64,000 bases of DNA. Origin: Ambrosia x helenae (Eukaryota; Streptophyta; Magnoliopsida; Asterales; Asteraceae). The stretch lies in assembly GCA_030844895.1 (NCBI GenBank), contig CM061225.1, forward strand, positions 104,980,688-105,044,687, written 5' to 3'. The notes under the pieces were generated by a model, which did no database searches, had not been told where the DNA came from, and saw nothing but the letters and a program-made list of their open reading frames with translations. Shown here piece by piece: positions 1-9,670 of the stretch; the first letter of the stretch is position 1; each line of letters begins with the position of its first letter. The translations under genes were made by a program, and so were the position numbers.

Positions 1-473
1 TATTATGTATTTTTCATTATCGAGCTTTGTCTAGGCGTGTGCTTTTTATGCGTCTTGCAGGTCCTTTGCGCCTTTTAACTACCTAGGTTTACATTTCTGA
101 TTTGTTTAGCCTTCTGTTATCAGAGTTATGTAGGAGACTAGGATTTGAAAAAACCGACATAAAATCACTTGTTCTTTTTGGAGCGTGTGATTATTAGCTC
201 AATTTAATCACTTGTAATTGGCTGATAGTTTTTAATGAAAAAGGTTGTTACTCTCCAATATTGTATTGAATTTTAGAAAACAAAATGTGCATATTAGCTC
301 AATTTATAATGTCCCTTTAATAATAGAGGTTATATTTTATCACCACGACCGTGTCAACATCGTCAAGGCTTATCGTAAGCAAAAAAGCAAATTTTTTGGA
401 TTACATTTTAGCCTCCAATTCTGTTTGTATAATAGATGATATAATATCATATGGGGTGATGTTTGATTTCTAG
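1..473 (+). other. Probable intron upstream of SR-type exon
   Basis: AT-rich sequence with no convincing coding exon. It ends in a good acceptor (TTTGATTTCTAG at 462-473) immediately before the Arg/Ser-rich exon, so it is best read as intron of the gene whose 3' end follows. Short open frames here show no domain or composition bias. Confidence 0.5.
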
Positions 474-707
474 ACAAGTGTCAAGGTCTCCTAGCAAGCG
501 TTCTCACCGCAGGCATTCTATCTATTCTTCTGTTGAAACCACCAGGTATGACAAGAACCCTAAACTTCATAATATGACCAAAAACTGGTGTTAACATATG
601 GTCAAACATGCTGACTTTTACGCCCCCTTTGACTTGCTGGTTTGTGTTGATGCAGGGAAAGGAGGAGGTCAAGGTCAAGATCCAGATCCAGGTCTCGAAG
701 AGGATAG
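474..707 (+). CDS. 3' end of an SR-type (Arg/Ser-rich) protein gene, two exons, partial
   Basis: Two exons, 474-545 and 656-707, are joined by a GT-AG intron (546-655, donor GTATGA, acceptor TTGATGCAG). The joined frame reads an Arg/Ser-rich tail: a segment with SRSPSKRSHRRHS, then SSVETTRERRR, then alternating RS dipeptides ending SRRG and a TAG at 705-707. RS tails of this kind occur at the C termini of SR splicing factors and other spliceosome-associated nuclear proteins, where they act in protein-protein and RNA contacts and are phosphorylated by SR kinases. Only about 41 residues are visible; the RNA-binding or other domain that would name the gene lies left of the window. It is the only ordinary host gene here outside the dioxygenase cluster, and it is not part of the repeated unit. 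The RS tail is clear; the family is open. Confidence 0.72.
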
Positions 708-1059
708 AATCCAAGCTTATTGCACCTTTATAGATTACACACTATATGACACATCTGTGTGCTTATTCCCAACAGCTTTCGAGGGTTGACTATTGTTGAC
801 TAATCCGGTTTGCATGCTATGTAGCCAGCCATCTTATATGTGGGTTAGAGAGACCCCGTTGGCTTGAATGTGTAGAAAGGGAGATAAACGAGTGTTTTAA
901 TATGCAAGTATTTTAAACAGTCTTTTCGTTTGAAGTCACGATGGTGAGGCTAGTTTTTTTTTATTTAGGCTGTTATGACTTGTATTTGATTTTTGGAACA
1001 AGTTTATAAATTGTGTTTTCTCCGAACCATGATGGACCATTTGCTAATAATATGTAGAG
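708..1059 (+). other. Probable 3' UTR and downstream flank of the SR-type gene
   Basis: Non-coding sequence after the TAG. It contains AT-rich stretches compatible with plant polyadenylation, but no single signal stands out. No other gene seen. Confidence 0.4.
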
Positions 1060-1097
<38 letters not shown>

Positions 1098-1100
1098 CCC
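1060..1100. repeat. Poly-C tract (35 C, then T and 5 C)
   Basis: An uninterrupted run of C from 1060 to 1094, followed by TCCCCC and nine T. A G/C homopolymer this long is rare in plant DNA; its true length is uncertain for any sequencing method. Confidence 0.9.
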
Positions 1101-1179
1101 TTTTTTTTTCAGTTCTAATCTCTTAATGCATTTGTCAACTTTCTCTATAACAATTAAAGAAAATTGGAGATGTATTGAC

Positions 1180-1315
1180 AAAACTGTAAATTTTGTCAAA
1201 TATATATAATTTTTCACATAACGTACTAAAATAAAAATATAAAAACAAAATTTCTAGGTATATAGTTTGGATAAACAGGTATGTGGTTTCGGGTAGTCAG
1301 GTAATCCCATGGCCT
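1180..1315 (+). repeat. Dispersed relic related to the interior of Helitron A
   Basis: This stretch shares an ordered run of short matches with about 10905-11045 (and 26345-26485, 42450-42590): a TTTTTCACATAA-type segment, an A-rich segment, then GGATAAACRGGTATGTGGTT and GGGTAGTCAGGT, ending in ATCCCATGG. It lacks the internal CGGGTATCATCT of the Helitron version. It is a separate, older copy of a dispersed element. Confidence 0.65.
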
Positions 1316-1515
1316 TAAGCACTGAAAACGGATGTTGGATTACGGAAAACAGGGAAGGATGATGGATTGTTCATGGTAGGTAAATGTATTTGGGAGAGTA
1401 CGAGGGGTTATCACTTATCAAAGTGTTAGGTAGAGGGGTTTGGAAGAGAAGGCGTGAATGGTGAGAATATGATGTTTTAGGGTTACAATATAATATGGGT
1501 CAACCTCTTTTAACT

Positions 1516-1517
<2 letters not shown>

Positions 1518-1553
<36 letters not shown>
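1518..1553. repeat. Poly-T tract
   Basis: About 36 consecutive T. It may be the A-tail of a minus-strand retroposon, but no retroposon body or target-site duplication is recognisable next to it. Confidence 0.85.
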
Positions 1554-1555
<2 letters not shown>

Positions 1556-1589
1556 CATTAAAAAAACATATATATTTTTTCAAATTATC

Positions 1590-1678
1590 ACAAAGTGCCA
1601 CGTGACACACTCAAAGTGGGAGGATGGTTTCATTGAGCGCCATGCATTAGTGCTCTCTTTTATTATTATAGATATAGA
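1590..1678 (-). mobile_element. Possible Helitron 5' end (minus strand), remnant
   Basis: Read on the minus strand from 1672 (or 1678), the sequence starts TCTATAATAATAAAAGAG. This resembles the 5' terminus of Helitron A in this window (TCTATAACTTATAATAAAAG) and is preceded by A, as expected for insertion between A and T. No matching 3' end is visible to the left, so it is a truncated element or one that continues outside the window. Confidence 0.4.
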
Positions 1679-1721
1679 TATAAGTATATAACCATAGAAA
1701 AAGATCCCAAACAATTGTAAA

Positions 1722-2500
1722 CTAGTGAGATACCCGTCCGCTGGGACGGGTTTTTCAAACGGGAATTAAAAAAGCGTGAAAGTATATTTGGGTTGATGTT
1801 ATTATTTTGAGTAAGCGAATGTCGATAACTAATCTCTATATAATCTTAAAGTATATCAATTTTAAAAGTTTTGTTAATATATATTATTTATAAAATCAGC
1901 CATTGAAAAACAAATACTAATTTATTTGTTTTGTTTTAAAAAAAAAGTATATGAAATCTTGGTATGAACCAAAATGTGTGACAACATTAATACCAACCAC
2001 ACCAACATTACTACAAAAGTTTATATATAATACCAAAAACCTACAAAACGAAAGTTGCCTTAATCCACAAAACATACCAACATAGCAAGTAGTTTTAAAG
2101 TCAGAAACATGAACATAGAAAGTTGGTTAACATAATTGAACACAAACATGATCTACTTCTTGGAATCGCATTGCATGTTTTCGACATGATTTCTCAGCCT
2201 CTTCTTGTAACTCAATCTTGTTTGTTTAACATTTGAATGGCCAACAACTGTTGAGTTAGGCACATTGTTGTCACCATTTTGTACTAATACCTTAGATTGG
2301 CTAAACTCACTCTCTTGCTCGTTATTAACAATTCCCAAAACGAAACATACACCGGATGAAGATCATTTAGAAAATAATATATCTAAAATCATATAAATAA
2401 AATCATTACCTCTTCTTTCACGTCGATAGCCTCATCCTCTTGGTCATGAGCAACAATACCCTACACGAAACAACCCAAAATGTTACTTCACGTCGATCAG
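1722..2500 (-). mobile_element. Helitron 3' end and adjoining body (minus strand), remnant
   Basis: On the minus strand the sequence ends with an 8-bp-stem hairpin (ACCCGTCC at 1732-1739 pairing with GGACGGGT at 1744-1751), then TATCTCACTAG and a host T. This is the standard plant Helitron 3' terminus: a GC-rich hairpin about 10 nt before CTRR-T. The coding remnant at 2153-2465 lies just inside it on the same strand. The 5' end was not found, so the right limit is a guess. Confidence 0.65.
2153..2465 (-). pseudogene. C-terminal coding remnant inside the minus-strand Helitron, unassigned
   Basis: A minus-strand frame ending in TAG at 2153-2155 reads about 60 residues rich in Asn, Ser, Lys and Arg, with a basic end (SYKKRLRNHVE...CDSKK). 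A second open piece at about 2411-2465, with a GT after GAAGAG, could be the preceding exon and is acidic (HDQEDEAIDVKEE). Its place just upstream of a Helitron 3' end suggests the tail of a Helitron-encoded accessory protein (plant Helitrons often carry RPA-like ORFs). No domain is visible, so this is inference. Confidence 0.35.
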
Positions 2501-2888
2501 ATCTTTCCAGGGTTTTGTTTATATAAGTTCTTCATTTTTTTAAAAAGCTTCTGCCGCTGCTGCTGGAGACAAAAAAAAAAAAAAACAAGAAGAAGCTAAT
2601 TTGGTATTTAGAAGTTCAGTGAGATTCTGTCTGACTTGTTTTTGTGAGGATTTTTGCTAAAATCTGAGAATTCTAATTTAATGGCCTTTGGATTTTAATA
2701 ATTTGGTTGTGCAGTTGATTTCGTAGATGATTCTCATAAATAGCAGTGGAATGGACACGGGATACATCAAGGTTTGTGGCTTATCATTTTTATTTTTATT
2801 TTTTTATTCTTAATAAAGCATATTATTATTATTATTATTATTATTTTTTATTACTATTGATTTATTATGGGTGCTTTTGAAACCTATT
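2501..2888 (+). other. Left flank of the tandem array, diverged version of the inter-unit spacer
   Basis: Contains A and TTA runs and, from about 2713, a diverged counterpart of the spacer found before copies 2-4 (the shared block AAATAGCAGTGGAATGGA is at 18831 and 31590). It lacks about 170 bp present in the other spacers, including their AGGCCTCAAAACACATT segment. No gene seen. Confidence 0.6.
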
Positions 2889-3065
2889 GAGCCGGGCCCT
2901 GATTGTAAGCTTTGGTCTTTGGTGGTTCAAGTCACGTGAAGTATATATATATATGTTTAATTATTATGAGTTGTGAAAATTATATATGGGGTTGTATATA
3001 GTTTTGTTTGTAATGCCTTATAATTCTTTGAATTTAAAACGTACGTACAGTTAGGAGGGTTCACA

Positions 3066-5217
3066 ATGGCATGCAGGCCGCAACTCCCCCCTCCATTGTT
3101 TTCCAGGCTCCATCTTCGATCAGTCGCATTTAAGGTCAACTTTCAGTTTCTTTTAACATATATAGTTGTCGGCTAATGCTAACCCAAATCGAGCCGTTTG
3201 TTCGTAAATGGTTAATGTTGCCTTTTTACATTGCAAGCTAGTCACTTCCCAATACTTGTATACTTGATCAATCATACAATATTAAACTATATTTTGTGGA
3301 TCTAAGCAACTGTTTTACCATGGGCATATGATAAATATATATATATATAATACACCTTTTACTCGAAACACATATTCATCAAACCATCGACAATTGATCA
3401 AATCATTTACTTTCATTATCATTTATATTGCTTTATTTACGTATAAACGTAACACATGCTGCGTACTAGAGTATGGCATTTCTTAAGAAATCCAAATCCT
3501 TTAAAGAAGCCTGTTTTTCAACTCAATTCCAAACACCCTCCAAATCTTTTGTTTCTCCTCCCCCTGGGTTTTAAAAAGCGCGCCCAAGGCGCATCAATGT
3601 GCAAGCCTTTGAGCCTTCATCGCTCCATTATCGATCATCATCGGATTCAAGGTAAACTAATTTCTATGATATATCTTTGAGTCGTGTACAATATTGCTTT
3701 ATTTACGTAAATGTAATTACACATGAAGAGTACTAGAATATGACATTTCTTAAGAAATCTAAATCCTTAATTTGTTTCTCCTACCCAACCTAGAAAAAGT
3801 TATAATTTTTAGTATTAATTATATGCAAGGAAATATTATTTTCTTAAATTTTGTACATGTAGGATACATTTCATGGTCCTGTATTGAGGCAGCAACATGA
3901 TCACCACATTCCTTTCGCTAAAGGTTGGGGTGAAAAAGAGCCATTTCGTTTAAATGACTTGCGGTTTCCGGTAAAGAAAGTGTGTAAAAGGACCCCGAGC
4001 AAACTTTCAACTTATAAAATACTTGGGCCCGGAATGATTCTCTTGAGAAAATACGTCAGCCTCAGGGACCAGGTATATGTTTTTAACAACAATGTTCTTT
4101 TTAATTATATGTTGGATTGGAATTGTCGAATTCTTTTGATCAGATCTTAATATTTTAGGTTGATATAGTGAATTTGTGTGACAAGTTGGGAATGGGTCCC
4201 GGGGGTTTCTGTGAGCGTAAATACTACCAAAGTGTTGTACATATGTCTTTTGGTCGAAACTGGGATCCAAAAACGCAACCGATTCCATATCAACTTGTTT
4301 CATTGGCTGCAACCGCAGTTGAAGATGCTCGAGCCCATCTGAATGATGAACTTCCTTCAATGTGCCCGGATACTTGTTTAGTCACTTTCTATAGAACATT
4401 TGGTCCAATCGACCTTCACCAGGTTGGTTTAACTTGCACATACACATACACTCCTACAAACATATTTTACCTTTTAACTTGTATATACCTTAATTATCCA
4501 CGTTAATATCAAGAGGTGCAACATTTTTTATATAACAAATATGAGCTCTTTATCATTGAGTTTGTTTTTTTATTTCTACTAAAGGGTAGTTTTGAAATTT
4601 TCATTTACCCAAATAGTTATAGTTTTGTTATTTTACGAGGAAGTTTAAGGTTGGGATTTTGTAACGTCACATTTTAGTCTTTACGTTAACTTGTAAAATT
4701 TTGGACTATTTTTCACATTAATATGTTATTTTTTGTCATCATTTAGACTATAAAAAGCCTATTCTACGAGTCTTTTATTTATTTTCTTGAGCGGCCAACA
4801 TAATCGATTTATTATTAATAATCGAAGGACAAACAACATGTTAGCCCACACCAGAGTACAATTACAAGAAGCAATCAATCAGACACTCATAGACTCATTC
4901 CTATGTAATGATCTGAAATAGTAGAGTTGATTGGGGCTTTTTTGTGTTTGAATGTAGGATCACGATGAGAGCGGTAGAGGATTTCCTGTGGTTTCCATCT
5001 CTATCGGATATACTGCACAATACGTGTATAGCCTTTCTGGAGGAGATAAAAAGTTAAAAAGTTTATATTTGCGTACTGGTGATGTGTTGATACACGGTGG
5101 CAAGTCTAGACTTATTTATCACGTGTGAGGGGCACCGATATGCTTGAGCCTTTACCGCTAGGACGATTTTCTGATATGTTTCCAGGCCGTCTAAACCTTA
5201 CTTTAACAAGGTTTTAA
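3066..5217 (+). pseudogene. ALKBH1-like 2OG-Fe(II) dioxygenase, alpha copy 1 (frameshifted in last exon)
   Basis: AlkB-family enzymes use Fe(II), O2 and 2-oxoglutarate to demethylate DNA, RNA or tRNA; the plant ALKBH1-like branch matches best. A candidate first exon (3066-3134, MACRPQLPPPLFSRLHLRSV..., basic, no acidic residues) is followed by core exons 3863-4072, 4159-4422 and 4958-5217, all phase 0 with GT-AG borders. Visible motifs are LGPGMILLRKYVSLRDQ, FGRNWDPKT, the iron ligands HQD split across the exon 3/4 border (LHQ|DHDES), GDVLIHGGKSR and RLNLTLTRF. In the last exon one G is missing in the CACGTGTGAGG context near 5121; other copies read CACGGTGTGAGG. The frame breaks just before the distal iron-ligand His region, and the exon is 260 instead of 261 nt. 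A sequencing indel could explain it. Between exons 1 and 2 lies a MAFLKKSKSF... frame (3473-3574) that stops early and may be an alternative or dead exon. Confidence 0.8.
3429..3790 (+). repeat. Diverged internal duplication in the 5' intron region
   Basis: The block at about 3429-3532 (ATTGCTTTATTTACGT ... GTACTAGAGTATGGCATTTC ... AAATCC) recurs diverged at about 3696-3790 (GTACTAGAATATGACATTTC). The candidate first-exon end (CTCCATCTTCGATCAGTCGC near 3108) likewise recurs as CTCCATTATCGATCATCATC near 3623, each ending AAG before GT. The dioxygenase 5' region was therefore itself duplicated in an ancestor. The same pattern is in copies 2 and 3. Confidence 0.7.
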
Positions 5218-6007
5218 CCTTGCTCGAGTAGGATTCGATTATCTATCTCTCATCATCTGGATCCTGTTTTTCATTTGAGTTTCATAATGTCATGTTTGTA
5301 CCATTGCAATATTTGTCCAGCGTGCTATGTTGCTTGTTTGCCATAATGTAGCTAGTGTGTTGTGTTTGGATTTTTGTTTAAATTACCATATATGCATCTA
5401 AGCCATCCCTAAACTATAACTAGTGGATGAAACTTGCATTTAAGAAACACAAATATTTGTCCAACATGCCATGTAATTAGTGGCGGATTTAGGAATTTTT
5501 TTCACTGGGTTCCTTTTTTAGGTGTTCAAATTTCATATGACCAAACATAAAAATTTCGGGTCGGTTTGACGGTTCGGGACGGGTCGGGTAAGGTTTATCA
5601 CATAATAAAAATACGATACAATAATTAAAAAATATCGTCAATTGAAATTTAAAGCACTTAATATAAATACAATTGTCTTTAAGGATAGAAAGACATACTT
5701 ACAATTGTTCCCTACGACTTTTCATATTTTGAAACGTTGCATTACATTCTTGACCGAGACTTGTTGTAGTAGCTCCCTAATATCAAATCAAGGTTTCAAT
5801 TAGTTAAAAATACACAACAATGTTTGTACCAAAGTATATCGACAATACATTAAAATTTATAAACATAAGGTTTCATTTATTTATCACGTCGAAACAAGGT
5901 TCCAAGTTCACACATTCTTTAACAACATAGTTTAATTCAAATGTAGAGGTTTCTCAAATATATCCCAACCCTATGGAAAATAAGAGTGAAACCCCTCCAA
6001 AATATCC
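5218..6007 (+). other. Spacer between dioxygenase and transposase relics
   Basis: Non-coding. It contains a short retrotransposon-like scrap (TTTCACTGGGTTCC near 5501 and a GGGTCGGTTTGACGG segment near 5558) but no complete element. Equivalent stretches are 21428-22215, 34177-34966 and, with a MITE added, 59678-60850. Confidence 0.6.
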
Positions 6008-6890
6008 GACGTAAGAGAGATCCCCGCCCGTACTAGCCTCGCAATCTTCTTAATGACTTTGGCTCATGGTGGACGAATAGGTTTGTCCAAGAAGCCTTTA
6101 ATCATTCCAGTGAAACCATTCATAGACACTTCTATAAAGTTTTGACAGCCGTGCTTAAGATGAGTGTTGACATCATCAAGCCAGCCGCAAACTATTATGA
6201 TGATGTGTCCGCTTATATATTAAATAATTCTTGGTATTATCCAATGTTCAAGGTATTATCTAATGTTCATAGTAACCAGTGTTCCATGTATTTTTAACAA
6301 ATGATATAATTATGAAATCTTTTTTGTATTTGTAGGACTGTATTGGCGCCACTGATGGAACACACGTGAGGGCATCGGTGCCATTGAGCGATCAACCGAA
6401 GTACATTGGTCGAAAGGGATATGCCACACAAAATATAATGGCCGTTTGTGATTTTTGACATGTGCTTTACATTTGTATGGGTCGGGTGGGAGGGGACTGC
6501 ACATGACATGAGAATTTTCAATGAAGCCTTACAAAGACCTGAGCTTCATTTTCCACGTCCGACAGGTGGTTAGTATAATTTTAGGAATGCGATTTTTATG
6601 TTTTTAATACTTGTTTGAAACGGTTAACAATTTTTTGTGTCATATGTAGATAAATATTATGTTCTTGATGTTGGCTACCCAAATACTAAAGGGTATCTTG
6701 CTCCGTACAAAGGTGCGACCATTCGTTATCATCTACCGGCGACGTGGAGAAACTAGTGCTAGTCGTGCTCCTTGCGGACCAAAAGAAACATTTAACTATC
6801 GCCACTCATCATTGCGAAATATCATTGAAAGAACTTAATTTTGGAGTGTGGAAAGCTAGGTGGGCGTTATTGAGAGTAATTGCCGGTTAA
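6008..6890 (+). pseudogene. PIF/Harbinger (HARBI1-like) transposase relic, copy 1
   Basis: Three exons, about 6008-6252, 6336-6568 and 6650-6838, encode a DDE_Tnp_4-type protein, the cut-and-paste nuclease of Harbinger elements, domesticated as HARBI1. Visible motifs are LAHGWTNRFVQEAFNHSSET (helical region), ATDGTHVR with the first catalytic Asp, QNIMAVCDFDMCFTF, GWEGTAHDMR, and LDVGYPNTKGYLAPYKG with the second Asp. Breaks: one G missing near 6066 (CATGGTGG, elsewhere CATGGGTGG); one extra T near 6457; a 5-nt loss after YHLP (CCGGCGACG against CCGGATTTTCGACG in copy 5); and a 4-nt gain after the ERT motif, which would place the third catalytic residue (Glu). A 17-nt duplication (GTAATTGCCGGTTAACT) follows. 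Non-functional. Confidence 0.82.
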
Positions 6891-7473
6891 CTAATGCATA
6901 TTAATTACACGTACGAGCACCAAGTATTGTGATAGCATCGATGGCGATCCATAACGGTTAACTTGAAAGTAATTGCCGGAGGAGAAACTCATCCGACGGC
7001 AACTGTAATCACTGGAGAATTTCAACTCATCCATAACGTTGTTGAGTTTTGTCCCCACGATTCGTTCCACCATGTTGTTAGGATTTGTCTACTTCTTTTT
7101 TGTTTTGGTCTATTGTCGTATGTTAAGGCAGAAACCGATATTTGAGGTTATATTGTTGTAATTTTGAAGTTTTGTACCCATTTCACTTTCTAAGACATGG
7201 TTTTGATTGTAAAAGAGAGATGACGGATGTATTCTTGAGCTGATGGTTACCAAACGCTTCAGGGATATGAGTGATACTGAAAGGGACGGAAGAAAAGGAA
7301 GTGATATGGTAGTGTTCATCTTTGTTGCTACATATATTAACAGACACAAATGATTTATCAGATGAACACAAGCTTGGAAAGGGTGGTTTTAGGCCTGTTT
7401 ATAAGGTATTTATGTCTTTTCATACGCATACCGGTACATTGAATATTGCGGGTCTTTAATTTTCAGTCTTTTA
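6891..7473 (+). other. Transposase 3' flank, no gene
   Basis: Holds the decayed C-terminal coding piece (an IVIAS-AIHN reading near 6930-6952) and AT-rich non-coding sequence. Compared with copy 5, about 0.7 kb is absent near 7024 and about 240 bp (7197-7440) is present. No gene seen. Confidence 0.55.
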
Positions 7474-7515
7474 CTAGATTGTTGTCGTAAGCCGCGCGTT
7501 GCGGCGGTGTCGACT
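7474..7515 (-). mobile_element. Helitron 3' terminus (minus strand), copy 1
   Basis: On the minus strand a hairpin (GCCGC/GCGGC, 7491-7495 with 7501-7505) is followed by a short run and CTAG (7474-7477), then a host T. This is the canonical Helitron 3' end, different in sequence from that of Helitron A. The matching 5' end should lie to the right but I could not identify it; the gypsy fragment may lie inside this element. Counterparts are at 23685, 36433 and 62752. Confidence 0.65.
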
Positions 7516-7679
7516 TAGTTGTTTATAGTTGACGGCAAGTTATGCGATACATTAACCATATGAAAACATGTGTTTCGCCATACTTTATCTAAGGCATTGG
7601 GTTAAGAAAGAAACAAATCAAACTCGGGTTGATCCGTTTAGTGAGGAGTCCATCGAGTCCATCTAACACAACACAATCT

Positions 7680-9395
7680 TTACCTTTGCATCAAAACATA
7701 CAATAACTCAAATTTGCCCTCTTCCATCCCGAATGAACATTTGATCGGGTTCAACTTCATGCGCACTTTGCGTAATTGATTGAACGTTTGCTGGATGTCT
7801 CGAAGCATGTCACTTTCTTCCTTGCTCTTGATTACCAGGTCATCGACGTACACTTCAAACCGTACGCCGATTTCATTGGTGAAGGCCGTGCCCATTAAGC
7901 GCTGATACGTGGCGCCTGCATTTTTCAGGCCGAAGGGCATCTTGGTGTAACAGAAGATGCCCGCGTCTGTGCGGAACGCTGTCTTGTCTTCGTCTTCCTT
8001 AGCCATCTGGATCTGGTGGTACCCCTTGTATGCGTCCAGGAAACACTTGAACCGATACGGGGCGAGAGAATCCACCTTTAGATCGATTTCTGGCAAAGGA
8101 TAGCAATCTTTGGGACACGCTTTGTTGATATCCTTGTAATCGACGCACATGCGCCAGCCTCCATTAGCTTTGGCGACCATTACGGGATTAGCCACCCAGG
8201 TTTGGTATCTGATAGGGCGGAGGATGCCCGCGTTGAGCAGCTCGGTGACTTGCTCGTTCATGGCCTTTGTTTTCTCCGGGCCCATACTGCGCTTCTTTTG
8301 CACTATTGGTTCTACGGAGCGATAGACATTGAGCCTGTGTTCCGCTATTTCGCGGGGGACACCGACCATGTCCGCCGGTTGCCACGCGAAGACATCCATG
8401 TTGCTGATTAAAAGTTATTTCAAGTGATTGCGTATGGTCTCGGAGATTTCATGGCCAATGACCACCGTTTGCTCCGGAAATTTAGGGTTTAGCGCCCATT
8501 TTTCCGGCTCAGTGCGGGCATTTGTCTTGACCATCGTTGGAGGCTTGGCGGTTTCAGTGGTGTGGCAGTCTTTGTTGGCTCTGATGAAGGCGATGCCTGT
8601 CTTGGTTGGAAAGCCGACCATCGCGTGCGCCGTTGAAGCATTGGCGTTAAAGCGCGCGATGCCTTCCCGACCCAAGAGTATGTCATGATTGGAGGTGGCT
8701 GGCAAAACCATGAAGTCGCATATCTCCGTGCGTTCATGGGTGCCATCAGACCACGTGACTGGAAGGGAGAGCATGCCCCGCGACATGATTGTCTCGTGAA
8801 TGAAACCCGAGATTGGCTCATTGACCGGTACGAGCTTCGCTTTGTCTTCCGCATCCAGCTGTTGGAAACATTGCTCGTACATAATATCTGTGCTGCTACC
8901 GCCGTCTAGGAACATGTACCGCGTGCGGTAATGCCCGAAGACTGCGGTTATGACGAGTGGGGCGGTGCAGGAGGCGCCACCTCTGACTTTTGGCATGAGG
9001 ACATCGGCCTCTTTCCATGAGTCGTCAAGTGGTTGTACGCAGGTGCGCTTCCCGTGCTGGGTGTTTTTGCCACGCCTGGTCATGTTGCAGTGATGCCGAG
9101 GGATGAGTGTGGCGGCATGAGTGTTGAGGTCACGGATTTTCTTTCGCGACCCCTCACCTTGGTTTTCGTCACCCGCGTTACCCTTGCCAGTGCGGTGGAC
9201 GTTCTTTACCAAGTGTCCGAGCTGACCCGACTTCAGCGCGGCTTCGATCTCCATCTTTAAGCTATAGCAGTTGTCTGTGAGGTGACCGAAGTCGTTGTGA
9301 TATTCACAGAACTTGCTTCGGTCTACGTTCCTTCGTTTCCCCAAAGGGTTATGTTCGTGTTTCTGTTGGTAAACCAGAAAAAAATCGATGCTTTA
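7680..9395 (-). pseudogene. Ty3/gypsy gag(C-term)-protease-RT fragment, copy 1
   Basis: Minus-strand retrotransposon polyprotein fragment. The upstream part (9344 down to 8415, 309 aa, open a few codons further to about 9390) has a CEYHNDFGHLTDNC zinc-knuckle-like motif and an aspartic-protease-like site LDGGSSTDIMY, where retroviral-type proteases have DTGSS. An in-frame TAA at 8415-8417 follows. The same frame resumes as a 239-aa reverse transcriptase part (8399-7680) with DVFAW, CVDYKDINKACPKDCYPLP, FLDAYKGYHQI, TKMPFGLKNAGATYQR and the catalytic YVDD. The frame is lost right after the RT thumb (EGKFELLY). RNase H, integrase and both LTRs are missing. The motif set resembles the Tat/Athila-like branch of Ty3/gypsy. 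A dead fragment carried by the duplicated unit. Confidence 0.9.
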
Positions 9396-9670
9396 ATGGA
9401 TTGCATCAACCGTCTTATCTTAAAGTAGTGGTGGGTGGATAAAAGCCTTGTTAGACCATCCGTAGTGGTATGTTAAAAGGGCGTGAATGGGGCAATTAGC
9501 GCCCGGTTTCGAGCCCAAACACCGCCCCACGGGTGCTAATGCTCGCAAAAGAGGGCTGGCGTGAAAGATTTGGCGCTGGCTTGTTGCTTCCTTTGTCCAA
9601 TTAAAATCCACCAACGTCTCTTTCCTCCAGCTACTTCCTTTTTTTTATTTCATATAAATTAAAATATATA
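9396..9670 (+). other. MITE-like remnant between gypsy fragment and Helitron A
   Basis: Contains AGACCATCCGTAGTGGTATG near 9451 and a GC-rich GGGGCAATTAGCGCCCGG segment, resembling the ends of short non-autonomous DNA elements. The opposite terminus is not clear. In copy 3 this stretch is split by a solo LTR; in copy 2 it is deleted. Confidence 0.35.

Noticed and set aside
1060..1553. Poly-C and poly-T runs as a CRISPR-like or centromeric array
   Set aside because: They are simple homopolymers with no repeat-spacer pattern, and the rest of the window is clearly plant nuclear DNA.
8202..9260. Plus-strand open frames opposite the gypsy fragment
   Set aside because: They are antisense shadows of the GC-richer gag-PR-RT frames and show no domains of their own.
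7680..9395. An intact gypsy retrotransposon
   Set aside because: No LTRs, primer-binding site, RNase H or integrase; the frame has a stop and both ends are truncated identically in several copies.
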